A DNA stretch of 58,950 nucleotides from Marinovum sp. Lineage in GTDB: Bacteria > Pseudomonadota > Alphaproteobacteria > Rhodobacterales > Rhodobacteraceae. Each line of letters begins with the position of its first letter. Position 1 is the stretch's first letter. The stretch is from positions 1 to 58,950 of the forward strand of contig JAKVBH010000027.1 of NCBI GenBank assembly GCA_022447495.1, read 5' to 3'. The notes beneath the pieces are model-generated. The model searched no databases and was not told where the DNA came from. It worked only from the letters and a program-made list of their open reading frames with translations. The translations under genes and the position numbers were made by a program. Shown here in pieces: positions 18,358-26,930 of the stretch.

Positions 18358-18993
18358 TTAGCCTAGCTCGAGCCGCGCCGCCACCTCTGAACATAGGGCG
18401 TCCACCTCGTTGCGCGCGGCGCTCGCGCCGGCCTCACTGGCCCCGCGGCCCTCCCCGAGGGTCTGTGCATAGACCACGCGGTTCGCAAGCCCGGTCTTGG
18501 TCACCTCTGTAGGTAATTCAGCAACGGCAGCACCGATTTCGGTGGAGAGTTTGGTCCCGGAACGGCCACGGGTCATGACGACCATGGACGGCACGCGTTC
18601 GCGGTCCGCCAAATCGAGCACGGCTTCGGTAGCCCAAAGGTCAACGTGACTTGTCGCCAATGGCACCAAAACCAAATCCGCTGCGCGGAGCGCAGGTTTG
18701 AGGTCCACGTCCGCCTTAGGTGGTGTATCGATGATCACCACGTCATGGTCGCGTGCAAGCTTGCGCACTTCATAAGAGACGCCCCATGCGGACGCAGTGG
18801 AAAACTCAAGGCCTGGGTCCTCGAAATTCTCTACCCGGGTCATAAACCAGCGTCCAAGCGAGCCCTGTGGATCGGTATCGATCACCGCGACCTTTTTGCC
18901 TGCACGGACAAGACCGATCGCCAAGTTGATTGCGAGCGTCGTTTTGCCTGCGCCGCCCTTTTGTTGGGCTATGGTGACAACTTGTCCAGACAT
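18358..18993 (-). CDS. ParA/MinD-type ATPase (orphan)
   Basis: P-loop ATPase of 211 aa with the deviant Walker A motif [10 protein letters not shown] near the N-terminus, the Walker A' [11 protein letters not shown] and the Walker B-like VVIIDTPPK. The start at ATG 18993 has GGAG upstream; the longer open frame adds residues unlike the family. There is no parB partner or parS-like repeat nearby, so it is not the chromosomal Par system. Orphan ParA proteins position various cargoes (chemotaxis clusters, carboxysomes, plasmids). The downstream 279-aa protein is the obvious candidate partner. Confidence 0.85.
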   Translation of the reverse strand: MSGQVVTIAQQKGGAGKTTLAINLAIGLVRAGKKVAVIDTDPQGSLGRWFMTRVENFEDPGLEFSTASAWGVSYEVRKLARDHDVVIIDTPPKADVDLKPALRAADLVLVPLATSHVDLWATEAVLDLADRERVPSMVVMTRGRSGTKLSTEIGAAVAELPTEVTKTGLANRVVYAQTLGEGRGASEAGASAARNEVDALCSEVAARLELG

Positions 18994-19123
18994 AGGAATC
19001 TCCAATTGCTGCAGTGCAGCATAAGTCATTTTCCCAACGACACAAGAGCCATAAGCGCGCACCTGATAGGCCGCCCGCGCTCAAATTAACTGTTGGTTTA
19101 CCAAGATGAACGATCACTAGGGC

Positions 19124-19792
19124 ATGAAATGGCTGGTCTCCTTTCTCGTCACGTTGTGCCTTGTGAGCCAGGCAAATGCCGGCGCGTGGCCCCGGGGCCA
19201 TGGGAAAACCTTTACTTCAGCGAGTGGTGAGCTGTGGCAGGATGAGCAGGGCTATTTGCATTATTATACCTCTGCTTACCTCGAATACGGGCGCACGCCC
19301 AAACTGAGCATCGGCACGATCACGGCCATGGGCAGCTTGTCCGGGGCAGATAATGAGATCTTCGCCGGCTATACCGTTTGGCAAAAAGGCCCCCATGTTC
19401 TGTCCCTTGAAACCGCACTGCATGAGAACCGCACGTTGGATTTCGCCGGCCAGGAGCAAGTCAGTCCTGGTTACGGCGTCGGCCTGTCCTATGGACGCGG
19501 TTTTCAACTGGCGCAGCGCAACGGCTGGATCACGTTGGACGCGCGCCTCAATCGCTCCACCAAACTCCAGGAATTCAAATTCGACACAACACTTGGCTTG
19601 AGCCTGCATGAGCGGTGGAAGGTCATGACCCAGGTTTTCACCTCCACCATAGACGGAGAAACCAACATAAAATTCGCGCCCGGCGTGGTCTTTTCGGTCA
19701 ACGAAAAAACCCATATCGAATTGGGAGCCCGCGTCCCGTCACGCGATGCAGAGCGCGCTGCCATCAAACTCGGCCTCTGGCGAGAATTCTAA
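19124..19792 (+). CDS. Putative outer-membrane beta-barrel or secreted beta protein
   Basis: 222-aa protein with a signal peptide (MKWLVSFLVTLCLVSQANA). Its mature part is built of alternating amphipathic strands ending each time in aromatic or Gly residues, and its C-terminal residue is Phe (LGLWREF), the usual outer-membrane barrel ending. I recognise no family. It is divergent from parA across 130 bp, where a TTAA-N7-TTTA sequence (19086-19100) resembles a CtrA site. Confidence 0.65.
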   Translation: MKWLVSFLVTLCLVSQANAGAWPRGHGKTFTSASGELWQDEQGYLHYYTSAYLEYGRTPKLSIGTITAMGSLSGADNEIFAGYTVWQKGPHVLSLETALHENRTLDFAGQEQVSPGYGVGLSYGRGFQLAQRNGWITLDARLNRSTKLQEFKFDTTLGLSLHERWKVMTQVFTSTIDGETNIKFAPGVVFSVNEKTHIELGARVPSRDAERAAIKLGLWREF

Positions 19793-19813
19793 AAGAAAAG
19801 ATAAATCAGCACA

Positions 19814-20305
19814 TTAGAGCTTTGCCACATCCTCAGCCGTCACCGGATATGCCTTGCCAAATCCGCCATTGAGAAAACCGTCCCTGACCTCAAACGTCAC
19901 GATACTAAAGTCGCCAAACCCGATATAGAGCTTCACCTTTGGTGCCTGCTGGACATAGTGCTTGGCTAAAGCTGCATGGGTTGGGCTGCCATGGCGATGA
20001 AAAGTGGCCTTCACACGCAAGCTCAACCTTGGATGAGTCAAAGGATCGCCCTTGGCCCCTGGCTCGCCCACCAAAAGCGCAGCATCGGCTGCGTTTTTGA
20101 GCGCCTCGGCATGGCCTGACAAATCCGAGATCAATGTCATGGGCGCCCCCTCTGGCGTGCGCGCAAAGGCGATGCGCGAGACATTGGGCAGGCCGTCTTC
20201 AGGGTCAATCACGGCAAGCGCAGCGTGGCGCGCGGAGGCAAGAAGGTCGGAGATCGTGGCGCGTGCCTCGTCGTCCATATCGCGTAAAGGGCTGGTCATG
20301 ATCAC
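19814..20305 (-). CDS. HugZ/pyridoxamine-phosphate-oxidase-like protein
   Basis: 163-aa protein of the split-barrel flavin/heme-binding fold. LLASARHAALAVIDPEDGLPNVSRIAFA is the first barrel strand pair, and PRLSLRVKATFHR is a later strand, as in heme-utilisation HugZ and PNPOx-like proteins. It may bind FMN or heme, but no assay-level prediction is possible. The start is either GTG/ATG 20305 or the ATG two codons later. No operon partner is evident. Confidence 0.75.
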   Translation of the reverse strand: MIMTSPLRDMDDEARATISDLLASARHAALAVIDPEDGLPNVSRIAFARTPEGAPMTLISDLSGHAEALKNAADAALLVGEPGAKGDPLTHPRLSLRVKATFHRHGSPTHAALAKHYVQQAPKVKLYIGFGDFSIVTFEVRDGFLNGGFGKAYPVTAEDVAKL

Positions 20306-20575
20306 AGCTTAGGTCTCTCACCCCCGGGATGGAATGCGTCATGTGACCCTCGCGACCAAGGGCCAATTGCACGTTTCGCCCCCTGAACCGTGCAGATAGC
20401 ACTTGTAACACGCGTTTGGGCGCGCGCTGTGTTCACATTTGGCTCAAAAGGCACATGCGCCGTGCAATCCAGCAGAAGCGCCCGCGATTTTTGGCAAGAT
20501 TCTCGCTCCTGACCAAGCCCATTCTTGTATCAAATAGGACTTCGCCCGGTGCGGCCCGGCGGCTTGGGGCTGTGG

Positions 20576-20992
20576 TCAAACGCTCACATCAGGTGCTTTG
20601 AGCAATTGCACCCCCGAGATCCGCCAGCCGTCGGGTCCCTTGATCATCCGATAGTCGAGGTAGTGGGCATTGCCGCGCTGGTCGATGATTTGCACCTTTT
20701 GCCAAAGACCACCCGCAATCTGACGCAACTCCAGATATGTCACATCACGGGGTCGCCAAACCATTGGATACCCGTTCCGCACCATCGCACCAAAACGATC
20801 GGCCGTGCCGAACATGCCCTGGATCGACGGGCTGGCAAAGGTAAACGCTTGGTCAAAGTCATCGCGTTTGAAGGCTTCGAGTTGCGAGGTGATTGTTGTC
20901 TCAATTCCGGAATTGCGCCCCATGTCTTCTTGGGCCGCTGCAAACGTGGCTGAAAGAAGGGCGATACAAAACGTCAATGCGCGCAAAATCAT
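20576..20992 (-). CDS. DUF4864-like exported protein
   Basis: 138-aa protein with a signal peptide (MILRALTFCIALLSATFAAA) followed by an NTF2-like small domain. The pattern QLEAFKRDDFDQAFTFASPSIQGMFG, then GYPMVWRP and YRMIKGPDGWRISGV, matches my memory of DUF4864. It is probably periplasmic and of unknown function. The start at ATG 20992 begins the signal peptide; the longer frame is less likely. Confidence 0.75.
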   Translation of the reverse strand: MILRALTFCIALLSATFAAAQEDMGRNSGIETTITSQLEAFKRDDFDQAFTFASPSIQGMFGTADRFGAMVRNGYPMVWRPRDVTYLELRQIAGGLWQKVQIIDQRGNAHYLDYRMIKGPDGWRISGVQLLKAPDVSV

Positions 20993-21059
20993 GGCGATAT
21001 CCTCTTTGGCTACGCAATAGAGATTAGTACGCAAGTCGTCCGCGACGACCCCAGACCTC

Positions 21060-21530
21060 TTAATCCAAGGGGCGCACCGAGTCGCCTAGCCGGATGGTAC
21101 CTGGCTCCACGACGTCTGCGGTGACCCCGCCATGGCCGCGCACGGCCGCATACCCGCCATGCCCAAAGGCCTCTTCCATGCGCGAACAGGGGGCACAGGG
21201 TCCCGTGATCTTCAAAATCGCATCACCCACCCACACACGCCGCCCGCGCAGAGATATAAGGTTGATCCCAGAGACAACCACATTGCGGCGCAAATCAGAG
21301 GCCGCAACCGGCCCCCGACCCAGATAAGCCCCAATCACGGCAAGATGCTCGGCTTGGACCAAGCTCACCGCTCGTTTGCCAGGCTTGCCATGGTCACCCG
21401 CCAGGCCCAAAGGACCCGCATCAACTTGATCCACCGAGACCATGTCCAACCGCCGCGCAGGGCGCAAACCGACCCAATCCACGCGTCCCGGCTGCGCCAC
21501 GCGTGCAATCAACTCTGAGAGCCGTTCCAT
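21060..21530 (-). CDS. MOSC domain protein
   Basis: 156-aa MOSC (molybdenum cofactor sulfurase C-terminal) domain protein. Characteristic features are the beta-barrel segment DLRRNVVVSGINL and the conserved cysteine in GPCAPCSRMEEAFG, which in characterised members coordinates or transfers sulfur to molybdenum. Single-domain MOSC proteins include YiiM-type 6-hydroxylaminopurine reductases; the exact activity here is not predictable. It is divergent from ettA. Confidence 0.85.
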   Translation of the reverse strand: MERLSELIARVAQPGRVDWVGLRPARRLDMVSVDQVDAGPLGLAGDHGKPGKRAVSLVQAEHLAVIGAYLGRGPVAASDLRRNVVVSGINLISLRGRRVWVGDAILKITGPCAPCSRMEEAFGHGGYAAVRGHGGVTADVVEPGTIRLGDSVRPLD

Positions 21531-21608
21531 CGTCCCGTTGCTCCCCCCTTGTCCCCAAGCTATGTGTCATCCAACACGACGACCCCACTGACCCCGAGCG
21601 AGGATTCC

Positions 21609-23264
21609 ATGGCCGCTTATCAATATGTCTATCACATGTCCGGTGTCTCCAAGACTTATCCCGGCGGCAAAAAGACCTTCGAGAACATTCACCTCAACTT
21701 CTTGCCCGGGGTGAAGATCGGTGTCGTCGGCGTCAACGGCGCGGGTAAATCGACTCTGCTCAAAATCATGGCGGGCCTTGACAAGGATTTCTCGGGCGAG
21801 GCCTGGCATGCTGAGGGCGCAAAAGTGGGCTACTTGCCCCAGGAGCCGCAGCTCGATGCCAGCCTGAACGTGCGTGAAAACGTGATGCTCGGCGTGGCGG
21901 AGAAGAAGGGTAAGCTCGACCGGTTCAATGAGCTTGCAATGAACTATTCCGATGAGACCGCCGACGAGATGGCGTCGCTTCAGGATCAAATTGACGCTGA
22001 GAACCTCTGGGACCTCGACAGTCAGATCGACGTGGCCATGGAGGCGTTGCGCTGTCCGGCCGACGAGGCGGATGTGACCACGCTGTCTGGCGGTGAGAAA
22101 CGCCGGGTGGCACTCTGCAAATTGCTCCTCGAAGCGCCCGATATGTTGCTCCTCGATGAACCGACCAACCACCTGGATGCCGAGACAATCGCGTGGTTGC
22201 AACAGCACCTGATCGATTACAAAGGCACAATTCTGGTGGTCACCCACGACCGTTATTTCCTGGACGATATCACCGGCTGGATCCTCGAACTCGACCGCGG
22301 TCGTGGCATTCCCTACGAAGGCAATTACTCGTCCTGGTTGGAACAAAAGGCCAAGCGGTTGGCCCATGAGGCTCGTGAAGACAAGGCCAAGCAGAAGACG
22401 CTCGAACGCGAATTGGAATGGATGCGTCAGGGCGCCAAGGCGCGCCAAGCCAAATCCAAGGCGCGGATTCAGGCCTACAACGAGCTTGCCAGTCAATCTG
22501 AACGCGAAAAAATCACCCGCGCCCAGATCGTGATCCCTGCGGCCCAGCGTTTGGGCGGCAAGGTGATTGAGATCGAAGGCTTGTCCAAGGCCATGGGCGA
22601 CAAGCTCTTGATCGAAAATCTGTCCTTCTCCATCCCGCCTGGTGGGATTGTCGGCGTCATCGGCCCCAACGGCGCAGGCAAATCCACACTGTTCAAGATG
22701 ATCACCGGCCAGGAAAAGCCCGACAGCGGCACGATTGAGATCGGCGACACCGTTCAGATGGCCTATGTCGACCAATCCCGCGATGACCTCAAAGACGGCG
22801 ATACCGTGTGGCAGGCGATCTCGGGTGGTGCGGAGTTGATCGAGTTGGGCGATGTCCAGGTGAACTCGCGCGCTTATTGTTCGTCCTTTAATTTTAAAGG
22901 TGGCGATCAGCAGAAACCTGTGAACCTGCTCTCTGGTGGTGAACGCAACCGGGTGCACATGGCGCGGCTCTTGAAAGAAGGTGGCAACGTGCTGCTCCTC
23001 GACGAACCGACCAACGATCTCGACGTGGAAACCCTGCGCGCGCTTGAAGATGCCTTGGTGGACTTCGCGGGCTGTGCCGTGGTGATCAGCCACGACCGCT
23101 TCTTCCTTGACCGGATTTGCACGCATATCCTGGCCTTTGAGGGCGAGGCCCATGTGGAATGGTTCGAGGGCAACTTCGAGGATTACGAGGAAGACAAGAA
23201 ACGGCGCTTCGGCCCCGATGCGTTGGAGCCCAAACGGATCAAGCATAAGAAGTTTACGCGCTAA
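21609..23264 (+). CDS. ettA: Energy-dependent translational throttle protein EttA (ABC-F)
   Basis: Soluble ABC-F ATPase, 551 aa, acting at the ribosomal E site to gate entry into elongation according to ATP/ADP. Two ATPase cassettes are complete: Walker A GVNGAGKST and GPNGAGKST, signatures LSGGEKRRVA and LSGGERNRVH, Walker B LLLDEPTNHLD and LLLDEPTNDLD. The arm and linker regions carry the expected basic stretch (RQGAKARQAKSKARIQAYNE). The start at ATG 21609 (MAAYQYVYHM) matches EttA N-termini; the open frame further upstream is not coding. Confidence 0.95.
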   Translation: MAAYQYVYHMSGVSKTYPGGKKTFENIHLNFLPGVKIGVVGVNGAGKSTLLKIMAGLDKDFSGEAWHAEGAKVGYLPQEPQLDASLNVRENVMLGVAEKKGKLDRFNELAMNYSDETADEMASLQDQIDAENLWDLDSQIDVAMEALRCPADEADVTTLSGGEKRRVALCKLLLEAPDMLLLDEPTNHLDAETIAWLQQHLIDYKGTILVVTHDRYFLDDITGWILELDRGRGIPYEGNYSSWLEQKAKRLAHEAREDKAKQKTLERELEWMRQGAKARQAKSKARIQAYNELASQSEREKITRAQIVIPAAQRLGGKVIEIEGLSKAMGDKLLIENLSFSIPPGGIVGVIGPNGAGKSTLFKMITGQEKPDSGTIEIGDTVQMAYVDQSRDDLKDGDTVWQAISGGAELIELGDVQVNSRAYCSSFNFKGGDQQKPVNLLSGGERNRVHMARLLKEGGNVLLLDEPTNDLDVETLRALEDALVDFAGCAVVISHDRFFLDRICTHILAFEGEAHVEWFEGNFEDYEEDKKRRFGPDALEPKRIKHKKFTR

Positions 23265-23511
23265 TCTCACGGTTCCGTGCACGAAATGGCAAGGGCTTTT
23301 GTTGGCTGTCGCGCCACTCCACCCGCATAGATTGAAGTTATTATTATATCTGCACTCATAGGTCGTGGCCTTAGGGCTGCGCCTGCCAGTCAAAATCGCG
23401 ATAAGCCCAGATTTCGCCAGATTTACTCCCAATCTGTGCCGAACTGCGGCGGCATTAACACTTTGGTAACTGGTTGTCGGCTTGATGATCGAACCGTAGA
23501 TGAGGTTTGGA

Positions 23512-23733
23512 ATGATGATTGTGGCGTTGATGTTGGTGGGTGCCGTCTTGGGCATGGTCGCGGGCATTCTGGGCTGGATGTTTTTTGGATTCAGCGTCCT
23601 GACCGCCTTTGTCCTCTACGTCGCGGCATCCTTGGGTGGCGCTGTGGTTGGGCTGAGCGTGAGCCTACTGCGCGACCTCTTCGACCGTGATTCGGTGGCC
23701 GACAGCGCGTTGGCAAAGCTGCGTACGCAGTGA
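23512..23733 (+). CDS. Small two-helix membrane protein
   Basis: 73-aa protein with two hydrophobic segments rich in Gly, Ala, Met and Val (MMIVALMLVGAVLGMVAGIL and FSVLTAFVLYVAASLGGAVVG), followed by a short charged tail. The start at ATG 23512 has GAGG about 7 nt upstream; ATG 23500 is in frame but unsupported. It may be a roseobacter-specific inner-membrane protein of unknown function. A CtrA-like half-pair (23455-23469) lies upstream. Confidence 0.6.
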   Translation: MMIVALMLVGAVLGMVAGILGWMFFGFSVLTAFVLYVAASLGGAVVGLSVSLLRDLFDRDSVADSALAKLRTQ

Positions 23734-23827
23734 CCCCGATTTTGGCGCAATACTTCACGAAAACCTGACTCCCCAGCCTGTCCCGATTTTGATACGCACA
23801 GACAAGCTTTGAAATAAGGGGGACATT

Positions 23828-24376
23828 ATGAACACGCGTCGTGCGTTTTTGGCCGCTTCGGCCGCCACTTTGGCCGCACCAGCCTCTGCCTTCACTCTCG
23901 ATCCGATTCTCAAGCCTCAGTACGTGGCAATGGATCCAACCGTTGAACCGGGCCAGATCATCGTACTGCCTCGCGCACGATTCCTTTACTATGTGGACGG
24001 CCCCGGCCAGGCGATGCGCTACGGTGTCGGCGTGGGGCGCGCCGGTCTCGAATTCCAGGGCGAGGCCATTATTCAAGCCAAGAAAAAATGGCCAACATGG
24101 CGTCCGACCAATGAGATGATTGAGCGCGAGCCAAAGACCTACGCCAAGTTCGTGGACAACGACTATGTTCAGCCCGGTGGGCCAGGCAATCCCCTGGGTG
24201 CGCGCGCGCTTTACCTGTTCCAAAATGGGCGTGACACGTTCTACCGCATCCACGGCACCACGGCGCCACGCTCCATCGGACAAGCGGCCTCCAACGGCTG
24301 CATTCGGATGCTCAACGAGCATGTGATCGACCTCTATGGCCGTGTGCCACGGGGCACCAAAGTCACGGTGCTCTAA
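23828..24376 (+). CDS. L,D-transpeptidase (YkuD family)
   Basis: 182-aa exported enzyme with a twin-arginine-like signal (MNTRRAFLAASAATLAAPASA). The YkuD catalytic motif is HGTTAPRSIGQAASNGCIRM, with the nucleophilic cysteine in SNGC and the general-base histidine upstream. It is expected to form 3-3 peptidoglycan crosslinks or attach lipoproteins in the periplasm. Only the catalytic domain is present, with no LysM or PG-binding module. AAGGGGG lies upstream of the ATG. Confidence 0.9.
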   Translation: MNTRRAFLAASAATLAAPASAFTLDPILKPQYVAMDPTVEPGQIIVLPRARFLYYVDGPGQAMRYGVGVGRAGLEFQGEAIIQAKKKWPTWRPTNEMIEREPKTYAKFVDNDYVQPGGPGNPLGARALYLFQNGRDTFYRIHGTTAPRSIGQAASNGCIRMLNEHVIDLYGRVPRGTKVTVL

Positions 24377-24415
24377 GCAATTGCGCCATGCCGCGCGCGT
24401 TGATAGGTGCCCGGC

Positions 24416-25582
24416 ATGGACACAGCCTCTGCTATAGCTTTCGACGTTATCGTGATCGGTGCGGGTCCCGCAGGATCTGCGGCGGCCACCGTCGCGGCGC
24501 GATCGGGGCTGTCTGTCGCGCTGATCGACAAGGCCATTTTTCCGAGAGACAAACTCTGCGGTGGCGGCTTCACCGGCCGCGCCGCGAACTACTATCGCGA
24601 GATTTTTGGCCAAGACCTGCCCGCGGACGTGCCCTTCCGCTCCGACGTTGAGTTCCACGCCTTTGGCGAAAACATCGGTGTGATAGAAGACATCCCACCC
24701 GTCTACATGACCATGCGCCTCGAGCTCGACAATCTGATGTTCGAGCATGCCATCGCGGCCGGCGCTGAGGACTTTAGTGGCGTGCGCGATCTGACCATCG
24801 ACGCTGATGCTCAGCGCGTGACCTTTGGCGACGGTCGCGTGTTGCAGGCCGCTGTGATGATCGGTGCCGACGGTATCAAATCAGCGGTAGCACGCGCGCT
24901 TTTTGGCCGCTCTTTCGACGCTGACACAGTGGGCTTTGGCTTTGAAATCGAAGCGCCCGCGAGGGGTGAAGATGCCCCATTGCGTATTGATTTTGGACAA
25001 GCGATTTGGGGCTACGGCTGGTCATTTCCCAAACGCAATAGCACAACCATTGGCGTCGGAGGCGTTCTGTCCAAGAACCCCAACTTGCGCGGCATTATGT
25101 CTGACTATGTCGAGCAGCTCGGCGCACCGCCCAACGTGCGCTTCAAAGGCCATCACTTGCCCTTTGGAAAAGCCCGCAAACAGCCAGGCCGCGCGGCAAC
25201 TTTGCTCGCCGGAGATGCCGCGTGGTTTGTGGACCCAGTCACCGGCGAGGGCATTGCCTATGCCATGAAATCCGGTGCGATGGCCGCCGAAGCCGCCGTC
25301 GAAGCGATCCAGCGGCATGAGCCCCATATGGCGGTGATGCTTTATCGTAACCGCTTGCGCCCAATCACTTGGGCAATTGCCCAAGCCAATTTCGTGCGCC
25401 TGATCATCTATTGGGGACCCTTCAGGAAGGGCTTCATCCGCGCCTTTCGCCAATCGGGCACGTTGCGGCACGACTACATGCGGCTTTTGGGAGGCGAGTT
25501 GGAATATCACCACATCATGGGCAAGTTGTTGCGGCGTCTTCCCAATTTCTTGCGCCGGGCCTTTTTGAAGCCGCGGGCGTAA
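24416..25582 (+). CDS. Geranylgeranyl-reductase-family FAD oxidoreductase
   Basis: 388-aa flavoprotein with an N-terminal Rossmann motif (DVIVIGAGPAGSAAATVAA), a PRDKLCGGGFTGRA loop as in GGR/BchP-type reductases, and the second FAD motif GDAAWFVDPVTGEGIAYAMKSG. Members saturate isoprenoid double bonds or act as other FAD-dependent oxidoreductases. No photosynthesis genes are nearby, so a BchP role is not supported. The start at ATG 24416 is preferred over GTG 24407, both with AGG upstream. An intergenic repeat follows. Confidence 0.85.
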   Translation: MDTASAIAFDVIVIGAGPAGSAAATVAARSGLSVALIDKAIFPRDKLCGGGFTGRAANYYREIFGQDLPADVPFRSDVEFHAFGENIGVIEDIPPVYMTMRLELDNLMFEHAIAAGAEDFSGVRDLTIDADAQRVTFGDGRVLQAAVMIGADGIKSAVARALFGRSFDADTVGFGFEIEAPARGEDAPLRIDFGQAIWGYGWSFPKRNSTTIGVGGVLSKNPNLRGIMSDYVEQLGAPPNVRFKGHHLPFGKARKQPGRAATLLAGDAAWFVDPVTGEGIAYAMKSGAMAAEAAVEAIQRHEPHMAVMLYRNRLRPITWAIAQANFVRLIIYWGPFRKGFIRAFRQSGTLRHDYMRLLGGELEYHHIMGKLLRRLPNFLRRAFLKPRA

Positions 25583-25586
25583 ACAT

Positions 25587-25643
25587 GGGGGCTCTGCCCC
25601 CGGCCCTTTGGGCCTCCCCCAGGATATTTTTAGCCAGAAGAAA
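25587..25643 (-). repeat. Intergenic repeat, copy C (inverted TTTCTTCTGGC element)
   Basis: Read on the minus strand it starts TTTCTTCTGGCTAAAAATAT, continues into CCTGGGGG and ends in a GGGGGC-AGA-GCCCCC hairpin. It shares the core with 1623-1669 and 48069-48116. It lies between the reductase stop and the convergent SRAP pseudogene stop and may act as a shared terminator. Confidence 0.8.
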
Positions 25644-25656
25644 TCACGGGCGCGTT

Positions 25657-26255
25657 TTATGGTGCACCCCAGTCAACCGCCGGGTTTTGCATCACGGTGA
25701 GCGTGCCTTTGGGCGCAGGCACCATAAGTCCCTTGGCCACGCGTTGGTCACCTTCGAGCCAGTCGCGCAGGCAATCGCGATGGAGCAGCACGCCCATCCG
25801 ATCATGGATGTCGCGTACATCAGCATTGGGAGCGCAGGTCACGCTGGCAACTTGGGCCAGTTCCATTCCCCCGGGGGCTTTCCAAACATCCCAGATCGCA
25901 GCCAACCAGAGGAGATCGCCCGCTTTGCCCTGGATCGCCCGTGGCGTCTTTTTGCCCTTGGGTCCGGTCCATTCGTAGCAGCCGTCAACGGGGATCGCGC
26001 CCTAACGCACGCCTGCAAAGGCCGATTTGTCAAAACCAATTCGGAACGGGCGTTTACGATAGTCTCCATCACCGGGCGCCCCCGCGCGTTTTTGCACCCC
26101 ACGGGGATCAGGCCCCATCGCATCATTCGAAAACCATCTGAGGTCTGGACGCGAAGGTCTTCAACCGGAGCCATATTGCTGCGCGGCAAGAGCTCTGGGC
26201 TCTCAACCGCCAATGCATTTACGTTGAAACTGCTAAGAAAGAACCGCCCGGGCAT
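25657..26255 (-). pseudogene. Broken SRAP (YedK/HMCES-type) abasic-site processing gene
   Basis: The remnant matches the SOS-response-associated peptidase family: MPGRF at the start, LPRSNMAPVEDLRV, WGLIPVG, NARSE, VDGCYEW, LAAIWDVW and DIHDRM, in family order. Three lesions are visible. The catalytic Cys2 of the family (MCGRF) is Pro here. A one-base loss near 26036-26046, after NARSE, shifts the frame. An in-frame TAG at 26002-26004 lies just before the VDGCYEW block. The second half is open in another frame from 25905 down. The gene started in translational coupling with the preceding tesA-like gene (TAATG overlap). The intact protein would bind covalently to abasic sites in single-stranded DNA. 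Confidence 0.88.
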
Positions 26256-26914
26256 TACTCAGCCAGCATGGCCGCCACGCGCGGGCCTAAACCTTCGACA
26301 ATCCGGCGCACCCCTTCGGCATTTGGGTGGATGCCGTCAGGCTGCATGAACGCCGTGATATCGGCAATCGTGTCGCCTTCATCTTGCAGGCCTTCGAAGA
26401 AAGACGGCGCAAAGTGCACGCCGTATGCTTCGGCCAATTCAGGATATAACGCGTCGAACGTAGCTTTGAACTCGGGACCATAGTTGCCTGGTGCTTCCAT
26501 GCCGACGAGGAGCACGTCGAGGCCTTTGTCAGCTGCGATTTTGAGTATGCCTTCAAGGTTGGCGTGGCTCATCTCAGGCGGCAGGCCACGCAACAGGTCA
26601 TTGCCGCCCAACGCCACGATCATTGCCTTTGTGTCTGGGGTCAGTGACCATTCAACTCGCGACAATCCGCCTGCGGTCGTGTCGCCAGAAACGCCGCCGT
26701 TGATCACCCGTACATCTAAGCCTTCGGCATCCAGAAAGGCTTGCAATTGCGGCACAAAACCCTGGTCTGCGACCAGCCCATATCCTTGGGTGAGTGAATC
26801 GCCCAGGGCCAAGACCTCGGTCTGTGCCATCGCGGACAGAGGCGACGCCATGCTTAAAATCAACGCCAATGCCTTGGCTCTGGCGACAGCGCGCCCATAT
26901 GTCACCCATCCCAT
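26255..26914 (-). CDS. tesA: Arylesterase / TesA-like GDSL lysophospholipase
   Basis: 219-aa periplasmic SGNH hydrolase with a signal peptide (ALALILSMASPLSAMAQ). Block I is ALGDSLTQGYGL (nucleophilic Ser), block II GGVSGDTTAGGL, block III GGNDLLRG, and block V DGIHPNAEG (catalytic Asp-His). This is thioesterase I / lysophospholipase L1-like. The start at ATG 26914 has GGGGAGA upstream. It is divergent from ybbA with only 16 bp between start codons, the same layout as E. coli tesA-ybbA-ybbP. Confidence 0.92.
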   Translation of the reverse strand: MGWVTYGRAVARAKALALILSMASPLSAMAQTEVLALGDSLTQGYGLVADQGFVPQLQAFLDAEGLDVRVINGGVSGDTTAGGLSRVEWSLTPDTKAMIVALGGNDLLRGLPPEMSHANLEGILKIAADKGLDVLLVGMEAPGNYGPEFKATFDALYPELAEAYGVHFAPSFFEGLQDEGDTIADITAFMQPDGIHPNAEGVRRIVEGLGPRVAAMLAE

Positions 26915-26930
26915 GGTCGAGGTCTCCCCA

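Noticed and set aside
25369-26349. 326-codon plus-strand frame across the SRAP pseudogene
   Set aside because: It overlaps the end of the reductase gene and antisense reading of the SRAP remnant explains it; no ribosome-binding site and no family resemblance.
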